DNA from: JAHJEM01 sp043805315
GTDB taxonomy: Archaea > Nanobdellota > Nanobdellia > Woesearchaeales > JAHJEM01
Direction: 5' to 3'
Assembly (NCBI GenBank): GCA_043805315.1
Contig: JAZDID010000066.1
Span: 1 to 17,539 of the forward strand
DNA: 17,539 bases
Shown piece by piece: positions 1 through 7,384 of the stretch (positions within the stretch are counted from its first letter, which is position 1; each line of letters starts with the position of its first letter). The notes under the pieces were generated by a model. The model ran no database searches. It was not told where the DNA came from and was given only the letters and a program-made list of their open reading frames with translations. The translations under genes and the position numbers were made by a program.

Positions 1-3000
1 AAGAAGGAGGACCCATGCGCGATAAAGACCGCCGCTTTTACGACAACGCCAAACGCTCGGACGCCTGCTGGTGCGAGTCCTACAAGCAGCCGGGTCTGCC
101 GTTTTGCTACGGGTGCTGGAAGAGTTTGCCGGAAGATCTTCTTGGGCTGCGCTGCAGTGTACCAGTTGCCGAAATCCTTGAAGAAGTTATAGATAGGCGT
201 CCAGAATGACAAGAGGTTTGACTTGAAGTCACCAAGTTCTCCGTCAGCATCTCCAATACTGCCTTGCCTGATGTCCTTGTTCGAGATGAACAAGAGCTTT
301 TTCGAGGCGATGTAGTATGCTTTGATGTTCAGATTATCAGGATTAGCATAGCACTCAAGGTGATCCTTATCGCATAAGGTAAGTGAAAGAGTCGCGGTAT
401 TACCTCCAAAATTTACATTCAGCCGCTTCGGTTTGTTCTGGCCTTCATATATTTCTGCAACAGAATCAGGGACAATGGTCGGATCAGCGTTTAATGCTGC
501 TGCAACAATCGTTTGTGCATCGTTAATACCCAACTGGTTTGCGTTCCCAGGAATCCTCAAGACACAGATCGCATCTGAGATGTCTTCTGAGCCAGCTTTC
601 CACACTCCAGTCTCATACACAACACTATTTGGAAGGTTGCAGGTGAGGACATAATCACTGCCGCCCTCATTGACGGCATAATCATAAAGGTAACTCGCGA
701 CAAGAGAGGTCTTTGTGGTCCAGTTGCCAGCATTGCAGAGACGGTCTTTAATAACAGTTGAGTCAGCAACGCAGTCATTTTCCGCAGGACAGTCTGTATA
801 GTCATTTCCTTTGTCCTTTGGGCAGTAGCATTCATTACCCGGACATATTTTTGCATAGTGGTTGAACCAGTCAAAGACACCGCAGGAATTGCCTGCATCT
901 GCAAAATCCTTCCATACATTCTTATTGTTTTCCATGACGCAGACCTTCCCACCTTTTTTCGTGCAGAGAGGAACAACATTCTCCTCAGGGATCAGGTACT
1001 GGCTGTTGTCTGAAGAGAAAATGGAGTTTCGGGCATCTAATCCGCTTTGGTCATTAACGCATGACCAAAATTCGCCCTGATAGAACAACCGGTCATCATA
1101 AACAGGATCATTCAAGATAAACCCGACAGTCTTTCCCTCAGGGATCTTGCTGCCGAGGAAACAGCCTGCTTGAATGTCTTTAAAAAATTCTTGAGACGTC
1201 TTTGAGGAGTCATCACCACAACACTGCCTTCCAGTCCAGCCAATGCCGCCATATCCCTGAGGGACTTGCGCATTGCACGCGAACATCTGCGCCTGAAATG
1301 TCGTCGGGTCCTGCCCGTCAAACGTCGATGGGTTTGGATCAAGGTCTGAAATCCAGGAGCCATCACCTGCACAGAATCTGTTCTGCGACGCATCAGAAGT
1401 TCCTGGCGTTTTCAAGCGGACATTGTCAAGGATGATCTTGAAAGGCTCGCCAGAAGTAGAAGGCACAAAGGTCATCTGCTTTATTTTTTTATTAGGCAAG
1501 GAGATATCATTGATTGGAATTGTGATGTGATGGAAAACATCCGGTTTTCCGCCGTCGAAATAATAGCTCGCGAGATCCAACGTATCTTGATTGCCATCCG
1601 TGTTGTTGAGCCGCACTGTCATGGCTGCATTGTTGGTGATGAAGTCGAAGGAGACAGACTCATAGCCTGACCAGTCTTCAGAACTGAGAAGGATAGTGTC
1701 TTGCTTCGGGTTCAGGTGCTTCATCCTGTCTTCAAGGACAGGCGCTTGCTGTGACCTCAACGTAACGCTCACCAGTGTATGCGTTGAGCTGCCGAGAGCA
1801 AAAAGAGAATCATCGATGTTCGGATTGTTGATGTTGTAGCAGTCCAGCTTCCCCGGAGGGCAACATTCGCCGAAAATATTCTTTCCCGAATCCTTGTAGC
1901 AGAGCAATGTTGAAGAGGGACTGGAAAAAGTAGGAGTATAGACTGTCCCAGGGCAATTGAGGCCTTCTCCAGAATATCCTGCGCAATCCTGGTCATCACA
2001 ATCAATATGACCATTATTGTTATTGTCTATGAAATCACCACAATTTTCCCTGCCTTGAGGAGGTGTGCAGACGTATTGGTCGTTCTGGTCTTTTGTGTAC
2101 CAGCAGTCAGGATCATCACAATTCGCCAAGCCGTCAAGGTCATTATCCCGTGGAGTGCCATCAGCATTGAAATCTGAGCAAGAAGTATACGGGCTGTTCT
2201 CAGGATAGCAATTACTCGAACCTCTATCCCAGACATAGCCATCTTTTATCGGATCCCCAGATCCGGAAGGAGAGCCACAACCAGGAGCTGGCGGAGCAGG
2301 GGAATCTGAATTGCACCCGACAGCAGGATAATTTGGGAAATATTGCCTATTGAGACAATTCTCCTGCGGGTTCGTTCCTCCATTCTCTCCATATCTTTTT
2401 CCATCAGGAGCAAGAGCGCACGCCCCTGCGGGATTGGGATAGCACGACTGCCAATTAGGAGCTTGCACAGTGGGGTCATCGATCAGTCCATTCTTGTTCG
2501 TGTCGCAGTCTGCGTAGCCGTCACAATCCCGGTCTGGCCAATACTGATAGAATCCTTGTTGGTCCACAGTAGCAGGCGGCCCGTCAAGCAACACTTCATT
2601 TTCCTCTCTTGAGGAATGCGACGCAGTATACAGGTTCGTAAGCGTTCCAGTGGCATCACAGTAGAACCAATCCTCATTATTCGACGCGAACTGAGTGATA
2701 TCCAATAAACTATGGATCGTGAACTGCGCTTCTGGTCCGTCTGCTGTCCACCAGGACCAGGTTCCCTGACCAGCATACTCAATGCTGATCGACAGATCTG
2801 CAGGGTCTTCATTCACTTTTTTATCTTTCAAGCACACATTCCCTTGGTCAGCAGTGATGTAGCCAATATCCTTGTTGAGAGTGATATATGGCGGAGTGAA
2901 GACGCATCCTCGAGAAGAATAGGTATTGCAGGTCTGCTCATCATACTTAGTGCATTGCTGGTTCGGATCATTGACGCACATACCTGTTTCATCAGTGTAG

Positions 3001-4343
3001 GTACAGCCGTTACTCGTGCAGGTCGCAGGATTCCAAGAGGGATTGCATATCCTTGTGGTCTCCTGGCACCCATTATTCTTCCATACACACCCTTGCCCCA
3101 TCGGGCATGTTTCTTGATTATACTCAAAGCAGGGCGTGGGTGTTCCTGAGCAGCCGCTCGGCGCATAATTGCAGCCGACTACTGCTTCACAACCTGCCTG
3201 GTTATTGTCAAAACTGCTGCATTGCCAATCTATTGTTCCTGAACAAGATCCCGGGCCTAATGTAGGCATGACAAAGTCGTCGCCGCAGCACGCGTCAGAG
3301 CCGTCTGAGGCAGAAGGATTGATGTTTGTCGCAACTTCAAGCCAGGAGTATGCTGCACAATATGCCAGCTGAGGTGTAGTCCAATGCCACTCGTCACTTG
3401 CACTGTCATGGACACAAACTTTGTCCCCATTAGGAATTGTGTTGTCAGCAGCATCATCTCCACAGCACAGGTTCGCATCATACGTAACGTCTGGTGTCTG
3501 CTCGTCAGTGTTTAAATAATCAAACCCGCTGTTTTCACAGGTCGGTGCAAAGGCAGGATCATCGCAGTTGTCTCCAGGATTGAGCATATCGCAGGAAATG
3601 AGGTCTGGCGTTGGCATCTCTGACCCGGCATAACCAATATAATCCATCGTTTTCCCTGCGAAATCCATTTCAGAAAGGAACTGGTTGCCCGAAAAGTCGT
3701 CGTTGTACGCAAATTCTATGAAATACCATCCTTTTTCTAACGGAAACGTGCACTCTTCGAAAGAAATTGAATTTAATAGTTCTGAAACAACAGAGTTGCT
3801 GTTACTTATTCCTCCAGCATATGCTATTTGTTTATTCTTCACATCGAAATCATAAAAATTCATCCAACCTTCATTATTAATTTTCAGGAATTCCGTACCA
3901 GAAAAACTTTTTTTCAGGTAAATATACGCGTAGTAGGAAGATGTCCCACTACAGCCAAGTTCATGGTCAGAGAGCCATGCGAAAGGATCATAAGGAGAAC
4001 TCCATCCATTCTCGTAATTGGACCTGAAGAAATCATACTTCTGATTGCTGCTATCCAAACAGAATATCTGACCATCCACTCCCCAAGATGAACCGCTCTC
4101 TGCAGGACTTTCATGGAATTTGAACCTATAATTGGTACTGCAAGAAGAGACCGGATCTGGCTCCAACAATGTTCCTCCTTGAATTCCTGAGTTACACGCG
4201 TTGCTTGTTTTAATATTCCCTTGACAGTCTGCTCCACGAACAAACTGGCAGTCACCCTGCATTCCTTCCGGGCAATCTGCAGTGACAAGAGGCATAATTA
4301 GGAATAGGGACATAAAAAAGACCAATAGATATGATTTCCGCAT
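1..4343 (-). CDS. Large secreted cysteine-rich surface protein with Ca-binding-type repeats and a carbohydrate-binding-like domain (3' end not in window)
   Basis: An uninterrupted frame of about 1,447 codons begins at ATG 4343 and is still open at the window edge. The start is supported by AGGTGG six bases upstream and a TATA box. A Sec signal peptide (residues 1-22, hydrophobic core then VTA/D) implies export. Residues about 370-480 hold four tandem modules of ~30 residues with the pattern C-x-x-[FY]...C...GC-x-[FWY]...C. Residues about 601-621, 733-745 and 765-785 are Asp/Asn-rich D-x-D-x-D-G repeats resembling thrombospondin type 3/dockerin Ca-binding loops. CCGDD recurs near 291, 348 and 1038. 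Residues about 885-975 look like a galactose-binding-type beta-sandwich (WSGYESVSFDF, ending ILDNVRLK), as in CBM11/CIA30-like domains. Probably a cell-surface or adhesion protein; substrate unknown. The last ~45 codons (bases 1-140) lie opposite a phage-like ORF and have a different composition, so the true C-terminus is uncertain. Confidence 0.85.
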   Translation of the reverse strand, partial: MRKSYLLVFFMSLFLIMPLVTADCPEGMQGDCQFVRGADCQGNIKTSNACNSGIQGGTLLEPDPVSSCSTNYRFKFHESPAESGSSWGVDGQIFCLDSSNQKYDFFRSNYENGWSSPYDPFAWLSDHELGCSGTSSYYAYIYLKKSFSGTEFLKINNEGWMNFYDFDVKNKQIAYAGGISNSNSVVSELLNSISFEECTFPLEKGWYFIEFAYNDDFSGNQFLSEMDFAGKTMDYIGYAGSEMPTPDLISCDMLNPGDNCDDPAFAPTCENSGFDYLNTDEQTPDVTYDANLCCGDDAADNTIPNGDKVCVHDSASDEWHWTTPQLAYCAAYSWLEVATNINPSASDGSDACCGDDFVMPTLGPGSCSGTIDWQCSSFDNNQAGCEAVVGCNYAPSGCSGTPTPCFEYNQETCPMGQGCVWKNNGCQETTRICNPSWNPATCTSNGCTYTDETGMCVNDPNQQCTKYDEQTCNTYSSRGCVFTPPYITLNKDIGYITADQGNVCLKDKKVNEDPADLSISIEYAGQGTWSWWTADGPEAQFTIHSLLDITQFASNNEDWFYCDATGTLTNLYTASHSSREENEVLLDGPPATVDQQGFYQYWPDRDCDGYADCDTNKNGLIDDPTVQAPNWQSCYPNPAGACALAPDGKRYGENGGTNPQENCLNRQYFPNYPAVGCNSDSPAPPAPGCGSPSGSGDPIKDGYVWDRGSSNCYPENSPYTSCSDFNADGTPRDNDLDGLANCDDPDCWYTKDQNDQYVCTPPQGRENCGDFIDNNNNGHIDCDDQDCAGYSGEGLNCPGTVYTPTFSSPSSTLLCYKDSGKNIFGECCPPGKLDCYNINNPNIDDSLFALGSSTHTLVSVTLRSQQAPVLEDRMKHLNPKQDTILLSSEDWSGYESVSFDFITNNAAMTVRLNNTDGNQDTLDLASYYFDGGKPDVFHHITIPINDISLPNKKIKQMTFVPSTSGEPFKIILDNVRLKTPGTSDASQNRFCAGDGSWISDLDPNPSTFDGQDPTTFQAQMFACNAQVPQGYGGIGWTGRQCCGDDSSKTSQEFFKDIQAGCFLGSKIPEGKTVGFILNDPVYDDRLFYQGEFWSCVNDQSGLDARNSIFSSDNSQYLIPEENVVPLCTKKGGKVCVMENNKNVWKDFADAGNSCGVFDWFNHYAKICPGNECYCPKDKGNDYTDCPAENDCVADSTVIKDRLCNAGNWTTKTSLVASYLYDYAVNEGGSDYVLTCNLPNSVVYETGVWKAGSEDISDAICVLRIPGNANQLGINDAQTIVAAALNADPTIVPDSVAEIYEGQNKPKRLNVNFGGNTATLSLTLCDKDHLECYANPDNLNIKAYYIASKKLLFISNKDIRQGSIGDADGELGDFKSNLLSFWTPIYNFFKDFGNWYTAAQPKKIFRQTLPAPVAKRQTRLLVGLAPAGVRAFGVVVKAAVFIAHGSSF
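4..10 (+). promoter_or_regulatory. Strong Shine-Dalgarno for the ORF at 15
   Basis: AAGGAGG lies 4 bases before ATG 15. This is a full anti-SD match, stronger than that of most genes in this window, many of which appear leaderless. It supports real translation on the plus strand at the window edge. Confidence 0.4.
15..209 (+). CDS. Small phage-like zinc-motif protein, probably chimeric or truncated
   Basis: A 64-residue ORF is preceded by a strong AAGGAGG with 4-base spacing. The first ~41 residues (MRDKDRRFYDNAKR start, then C-W-C at 18-20, F-C-Y-G-C at 30-34, and a K-S-L-P-E-D-L segment) resemble a small zinc-binding protein common in tailed phages, which pairs CxC with CxxC. After that, about base 130-140, the frame runs antisense to the large secreted protein, and its C-terminal 23 residues do not look like the family. 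Either the gene is real and truncated by a junction, or the window edge is chimeric. Two overlapping real genes on opposite strands would be unusual. Recognition of the family is from memory of its motif pattern only. Confidence 0.35.
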   Translation: MRDKDRRFYDNAKRSDACWCESYKQPGLPFCYGCWKSLPEDLLGLRCSVPVAEILEEVIDRRPE

Positions 4344-4349
4344 CAATTC

Positions 4350-4387
4350 CCACCTTTTTCCATTCCTTACACTCCTGTATTTAAATT
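4350..4387 (-). promoter_or_regulatory. TATA box and ribosome binding site of the large secreted protein
   Basis: Read on the minus strand, AATTTAAATA (4378-4387) is an archaeal TATA box centred ~39 bases before ATG 4343. It predicts a transcript start near 4357 and a leader of ~13 bases. The leader carries AGGTGG (4350-4355) at 6-base spacing. This is one of the few genes here with both a leader and an SD. Confidence 0.6.
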
Positions 4388-4418
4388 GTTTTCTTTTTAT
4401 TGGAAAGAGAACTGAAAA

Positions 4419-5018
4419 TCAACTCATTGAAATTGAATCGAGCAGAGTTATCGCACGTTTCCCCTGCAGGCCATCAACCCCCACTTCCTCCAGCAATCCC
4501 TTGTAATCCCGTCCCGCCCGCATCTCCCAGTGAGTTCGTGCAAAGCTCGCAATAACAAATTCGTTCTTGAACTTTCGCATGAGTCTCGCGTTCTGCTGCA
4601 TCCGTCCTAAAACAAGGGCTTTGTCCTTTGCGCGCAAGAGGCTGCTGAAGTCGAAGGCAAGGATCTTCTCCTTGTCCCTGGCCAGCTTGCACAGGACTTC
4701 ATTCAGGCCTGAATTGCGCTGGTGGAACCTGTCCTTATATTCAATGGTCTCAAAGCCATAGATGAGCTTAATTCTGGGGTGCTCGATATACTCCCTGCCT
4801 TGCTTTCCGATGAGGATGTCAAACACGCCTGGCTTCGGCAGCTTGTTCAAATTCGAGGCAAGAAAGCCGAAACGCGCAGACGGATACGACTTCTTCAGCT
4901 CCAATAACCCTCGCTCATCGATATTCTCGTAGACGAACAAGAGCCCTGAGCCTAGCTTTGCAGCCATCGCAACAAAATCAGCCTCGTTCTTGTCTGGAAA
5001 TACGATGTCAGTGAACAT
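4419..5018 (-). CDS. rnp3: RNase P protein component 3 (Rpp30/p30)
   Basis: Protein subunit of archaeal RNase P, which matures tRNA 5' ends. It is a TIM-barrel (PHP-like) protein that partners with Pop5 in the family. The 199-residue length fits the archaeal family. Diagnostic stretches are the N-terminal F-T-D-I-V-F-P strand, HPRIKLIYGFE mid-protein, and a C-terminal block with DFSSLL, LGRMQQNARLMRKF and ARTHWEMR. I chose ATG 5018, not the in-frame TTG 5027, because GAGG lies just upstream and the protein then begins with the conserved MFTDIVFP. It follows the pseudouridine synthase on the same strand with a 39-base gap. The gap holds a TATA-like palindrome, so it may be read both from its own promoter and by read-through. 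Confidence 0.9.
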   Translation of the reverse strand: MFTDIVFPDKNEADFVAMAAKLGSGLLFVYENIDERGLLELKKSYPSARFGFLASNLNKLPKPGVFDILIGKQGREYIEHPRIKLIYGFETIEYKDRFHQRNSGLNEVLCKLARDKEKILAFDFSSLLRAKDKALVLGRMQQNARLMRKFKNEFVIASFARTHWEMRAGRDYKGLLEEVGVDGLQGKRAITLLDSISMS

Positions 5019-5036
5019 GCTCCTCAAGAATAAGAC

Positions 5037-5050
5037 GTTTTTTAAAAAAC
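5037..5050 (-). promoter_or_regulatory. TATA-like palindrome upstream of rnp3
   Basis: GTTTTTTAAAAAAC is a perfect 14-bp palindrome centred ~25 bases before ATG 5018, the usual distance for an archaeal TATA box feeding a leaderless or very short leader. Because it is a simple A/T palindrome the call is tentative. Confidence 0.4.
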
Positions 5051-5057
5051 TATTTGT

Positions 5058-5741
5058 TTATGCAAATATCTTCTTGATCTCTCCCTCATCCAGGGACCGG
5101 AACTTTCCTTCCTTCACATCAAGATACAGCCTGCCGATGGCAATCCTCTTCAATGCGAGGACACGATAGTCAAAATAATGGAAGATGCGCTTGACGATCT
5201 TATGCCTGCCCTCGTGGATGACCATGCGCAGTTCCCGCTTGGAGATCTTCTGGATGCGCGCCTTGGCAAAGCCGTCAGAGAGCGTGATGCCCTGGCGTAT
5301 CCTGAGGATGACCTCATCGTTGATTGGCTTGTCGAGCTTGACAAAATAGGTCTTCTCCACATTGTAGCGGGGATGCATGACCTTGTTGGCCAATGTCCCA
5401 TCGTTCGTCAGCAAGAGAAATCCAGAGGAATCCCTGTCCAGCCTGCCCACATGGTAGACGCGCTCCTCACCAGGAATCAAATCAACTGCCTTCCGCCTGC
5501 CATAGAGGTCAGTCACTGTGGAAATATACCCTCGAGGCTTGTTGAGCATGAGGTAGATGCGCTTTTTCTTGTGTATCTCCTGGTTTCCGACCGTGATCCT
5601 GTCTTTTCCGCTGTCTGCCTTGTCGCCAAGCTTGATGAGCTTGCCATTTACATTGACCTTTCCTTGGCTGATGAAGACCTCTGCCTGGCGCCTGCTGCAA
5701 AAGCCTGCATTGCTGATGATCTTCTGGACACGTTCGAGCAT
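5058..5741 (-). CDS. RsuA/RluB-family rRNA pseudouridine synthase with S4 domain
   Basis: Isomerises a uridine in rRNA to pseudouridine; the target position cannot be read from sequence. Residues 1-47 are an S4 RNA-binding domain (R-V-Q-K-I-I-S-N-A-G-F-C-S-R-R-Q-A-E start). The catalytic domain begins about residue 60 with MLNKPRGYISTVTD and has the active-site signature GRLDRDSSG, in which Asp102 is the expected catalytic aspartate. The length (227) fits RluB/RsuA. The family is typical of bacteria, while archaea mostly use Cbf5 and Pus10, so lateral acquisition is likely. It has its own TATA box at 5761-5774 and begins directly at ATG 5741 (leaderless). It sits in a minus-strand run of RNA-processing genes. 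A long plus-strand frame (5178-5747) is its antisense shadow. Confidence 0.9.
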   Translation of the reverse strand: MLERVQKIISNAGFCSRRQAEVFISQGKVNVNGKLIKLGDKADSGKDRITVGNQEIHKKKRIYLMLNKPRGYISTVTDLYGRRKAVDLIPGEERVYHVGRLDRDSSGFLLLTNDGTLANKVMHPRYNVEKTYFVKLDKPINDEVILRIRQGITLSDGFAKARIQKISKRELRMVIHEGRHKIVKRIFHYFDYRVLALKRIAIGRLYLDVKEGKFRSLDEGEIKKIFA

Positions 5742-5760
5742 AAATAGGAAAGAGAACAGC

Positions 5761-5774
5761 CTTATTTTTAATAG
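5761..5774 (-). promoter_or_regulatory. TATA box of the pseudouridine synthase gene
   Basis: Read on the minus strand, CTATTAAAAATAAG is centred ~26 bases before ATG 5741. It lies in the 33-base gap after the thiolase gene and predicts a leaderless transcript separate from the thiolase operon. Confidence 0.55.
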
Positions 5775-6641
5775 TTATGGAATTGCGCTGATTATCCTGC
5801 ATGCACTGCATAATTCAGATGCTGAAGGCTCGCCGCAGTTTTTGCAATAAGAAATCGCGGCATCTCTGAATGGAAGACGGCTCCGCACTGCGTACGCCTT
5901 CAGGACAATGCCCAGTTTCGTGCCCTTATGTCCCTGTTCGTATTCATTGAGGCTGTCGCGGACATCATTGCGCAGGGAGTCGTGCATGTAGGGGCACTCG
6001 ACGAACTTGCCGGTGATACCTTTGAGAACAGCGTACAACAACACCTCCTTTTCAGTGCAGAAGTACAGCGGCTTGATCCGCCGCGTGAATCCAGCTATCT
6101 TTTTAGATGCAGGATAGGAATGGGGAAGGTAGGAACGGTTGGCAGTGCAGAGGTTCATCAGGATGGTTTGTGCCTCATCGTCGAGGTTGTGGCCAGTCGC
6201 GAGGACATCATAGTTTTTCGCGTGCGTGTTCAGGAGGTGGCGCCGGAGGATGCCGCAGACAGTGCAGGGATGCCTCTTCCCTGTCACCAGCTGATCGAGA
6301 TCCATTCCCGCCTCCTGCCTGAAGGAAACAACATCTAACGTTATACGGTGTTTTGTGCAGAACCTTCTCAGGTCTGCGAGGGTCTGGCTGCGATAGCCAC
6401 GGATGCCCTCGTCAATTGCCAGCGCAGAGACATGGGGAAAATGCTTCCGCAGGATGAACAAGAGCGCTGTGGAGTCCTTGCCTCCGGAAGCTGCGACGCA
6501 GATCCTGTCCTGTTTCCTGCAGAGCCTGTACTTCTTGATTGTGCTGAGCACCTTGCGCTCGAAATACGCGATAAAGTGCGCCTGACAGTACCTGGGAGAA
6601 ATGTGCACGGCAGTTTGCGAGCATAGGCAGCAGTTCATCAT
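5775..6641 (-). CDS. ttuA: TtuA/Ncs6-type tRNA 2-thiolation enzyme (PP-loop ATPase)
   Basis: Adenylates and thiolates a uridine in tRNA (U34 by Ncs6/NcsA, U54 by TtuA), taking sulfur from a ubiquitin-like carrier. The 288 residues show the family's full layout. There is an N-terminal zinc knuckle (C4/C7 with C19 and H22) and a PP-loop SGGKDS at 52-57. C126 and C129 in PCTVCG, together with C216 in ECPY, are the three ligands expected for the catalytic [4Fe-4S] cluster. TGHNLDDEAQT follows at ~149, and a C-terminal zinc knuckle has CKNCGEP then CSAC. It lies 15 bases downstream of the sulfur-carrier gene, so the two form an enzyme-donor operon. ATG 6638, three bases later, is an equally good start because AGGTG then has better spacing. 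U34 versus U54 specificity is not decided. Confidence 0.9.
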   Translation of the reverse strand: MMNCCLCSQTAVHISPRYCQAHFIAYFERKVLSTIKKYRLCRKQDRICVAASGGKDSTALLFILRKHFPHVSALAIDEGIRGYRSQTLADLRRFCTKHRITLDVVSFRQEAGMDLDQLVTGKRHPCTVCGILRRHLLNTHAKNYDVLATGHNLDDEAQTILMNLCTANRSYLPHSYPASKKIAGFTRRIKPLYFCTEKEVLLYAVLKGITGKFVECPYMHDSLRNDVRDSLNEYEQGHKGTKLGIVLKAYAVRSRLPFRDAAISYCKNCGEPSASELCSACRIISAIP

Positions 6642-6656
6642 GCACCTGAATTCACA

Positions 6657-6851
6657 TCAGCCGCCAGAAACTACGCTCAAGAGCCTGATGTCATCGCTGT
6701 CCGCAAGCTCTTCCTGCTCTGTCACGACGCAATTGTTCTTGACAATCAGGACGGTCTCAGGATTGACTCCAAGCAGCGCCAAGAGGCTGAGTGCCTGGCC
6801 TGAAAACTCCCTCTCCACCACTTTTTTTTCCTTCTCCAGAAAAATCTTCAT
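6657..6851 (-). CDS. Ubiquitin-like sulfur carrier protein (ThiS/MoaD/SAMP2/TtuB type)
   Basis: A 64-residue beta-grasp protein ending in the Gly-Gly tail (LLSVVSGG) that is adenylated by an E1-like enzyme and then carries a thiocarboxylate. The N-terminal beta-hairpin (MKIFLEKEKKVVEREF), the L-L-A-L-L-G-V-N-P-E-T-V-L-I-V segment and D-S-D-D-I-R-L-L-S-V-V-S-G-G are typical. It is directly followed by the tRNA thiolase, so its likely job is to donate sulfur for tRNA 2-thiouridine; other uses (MoCo, protein conjugation) are possible. No E1-like activating enzyme is in the window. The start is leaderless, with a TATA box ~28 bases upstream. Confidence 0.85.
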   Translation of the reverse strand: MKIFLEKEKKVVEREFSGQALSLLALLGVNPETVLIVKNNCVVTEQEELADSDDIRLLSVVSGG

Positions 6852-6872
6852 GCGAGCATAGAAAGCAGGGCC

Positions 6873-6886
6873 ATTTAACTATTTTT
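6873..6886 (-). promoter_or_regulatory. TATA box for the sulfur carrier-thiolase operon
   Basis: Read on the minus strand, an A/T run containing AAATAGTTAAAT is centred ~28 bases before ATG 6851. It overlaps the last codons and stop of the membrane protein gene that precedes it. Confidence 0.45.
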
Positions 6887-7309
6887 TGCTTGCAACTTCT
6901 TGCGCACATGCCAGTAGCCTGTCCACTGCACCATCATGCCAAGGTCCTTATGGTAGAAGTAATACGTTAGTTGGTCTGTCAAGAGATGGACGAGTGCGGA
7001 GAAGAAGACGAGGAAGGCCGTGAAGTCCTGACGGGAGAAATAGAAGAGGACGAGCACAAACTCCAAGGTATGGAAGATGAAGAGCTGCTGCTTTTTATCA
7101 CGGTAATGGCCCATGCCGTCCACCCACACATACCGCAATGACCTTGGCTGTTTGACAAAAGAGCCGAGGTAAAAGAAGAGATGGTCCAGGTCAATGGCAA
7201 TGGTGGCAATGAGCATGACCAGCATGCTCTTCCAGGAAAAGATGTCCAGCAGCAGCAAGAACAACCCTCCGATGATGAAGGTGATGAGGAGATGCATGTG
7301 TGAGCGCAT
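6875..7309 (-). CDS. Small YdjM/DUF457-like integral membrane protein
   Basis: 144 residues with about four hydrophobic segments. It has the pattern of the YdjM family of membrane-bound putative metal-dependent hydrolases: H4/H6 near the start, the D40-L-D42-H43 motif at the end of the second membrane segment, a later F-H-T-L-E-F and S-A-L-V-H-L-L-T-D-Q. The conserved His and Asp residues probably bind metal at the membrane; substrate and reaction are unknown for the family. A TTG at 7318 is in frame, but ATG 7309 is preferred because CATTATAAACG (7331-7341) is centred 27 bases upstream, as for a leaderless gene. It is divergent from the dolichol-kinase-like gene. Confidence 0.75.
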   Translation of the reverse strand: MRSHMHLLITFIIGGLFLLLLDIFSWKSMLVMLIATIAIDLDHLFFYLGSFVKQPRSLRYVWVDGMGHYRDKKQQLFIFHTLEFVLVLFYFSRQDFTAFLVFFSALVHLLTDQLTYYFYHKDLGMMVQWTGYWHVRKKLQAKNS

Positions 7310-7330
7310 GCTCTTCAAGAAAAATGCCTG

Positions 7331-7362
7331 CGTTTATAATGTTTTTTGAAAATATTTAAAAA
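7331..7362. promoter_or_regulatory. Divergent pair of TATA boxes
   Basis: CATTATAAACG on the minus strand (7331-7341) serves the YdjM-like gene, and AATATTTAAAAA on the plus strand (7351-7362) serves the gene at 7385. Each is centred 27-28 bases from its ATG. Both transcripts are predicted to be leaderless and to start only ~75 bases apart. Confidence 0.6.
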
Positions 7363-7384
7363 GAGCAGGATTCAAGAGAAGGGC

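Noticed and set aside
2712..3166. Overlapping frames on both strands (145 and 112 residues)
   Set aside because: Both are out of frame with the continuous secreted-protein frame, which has a signal peptide, promoter and coherent repeats.
5178..5747. 189-residue plus-strand frame
   Set aside because: It lies wholly antisense to the clear RsuA-family gene, has no RBS or TATA support and no recognisable motif.
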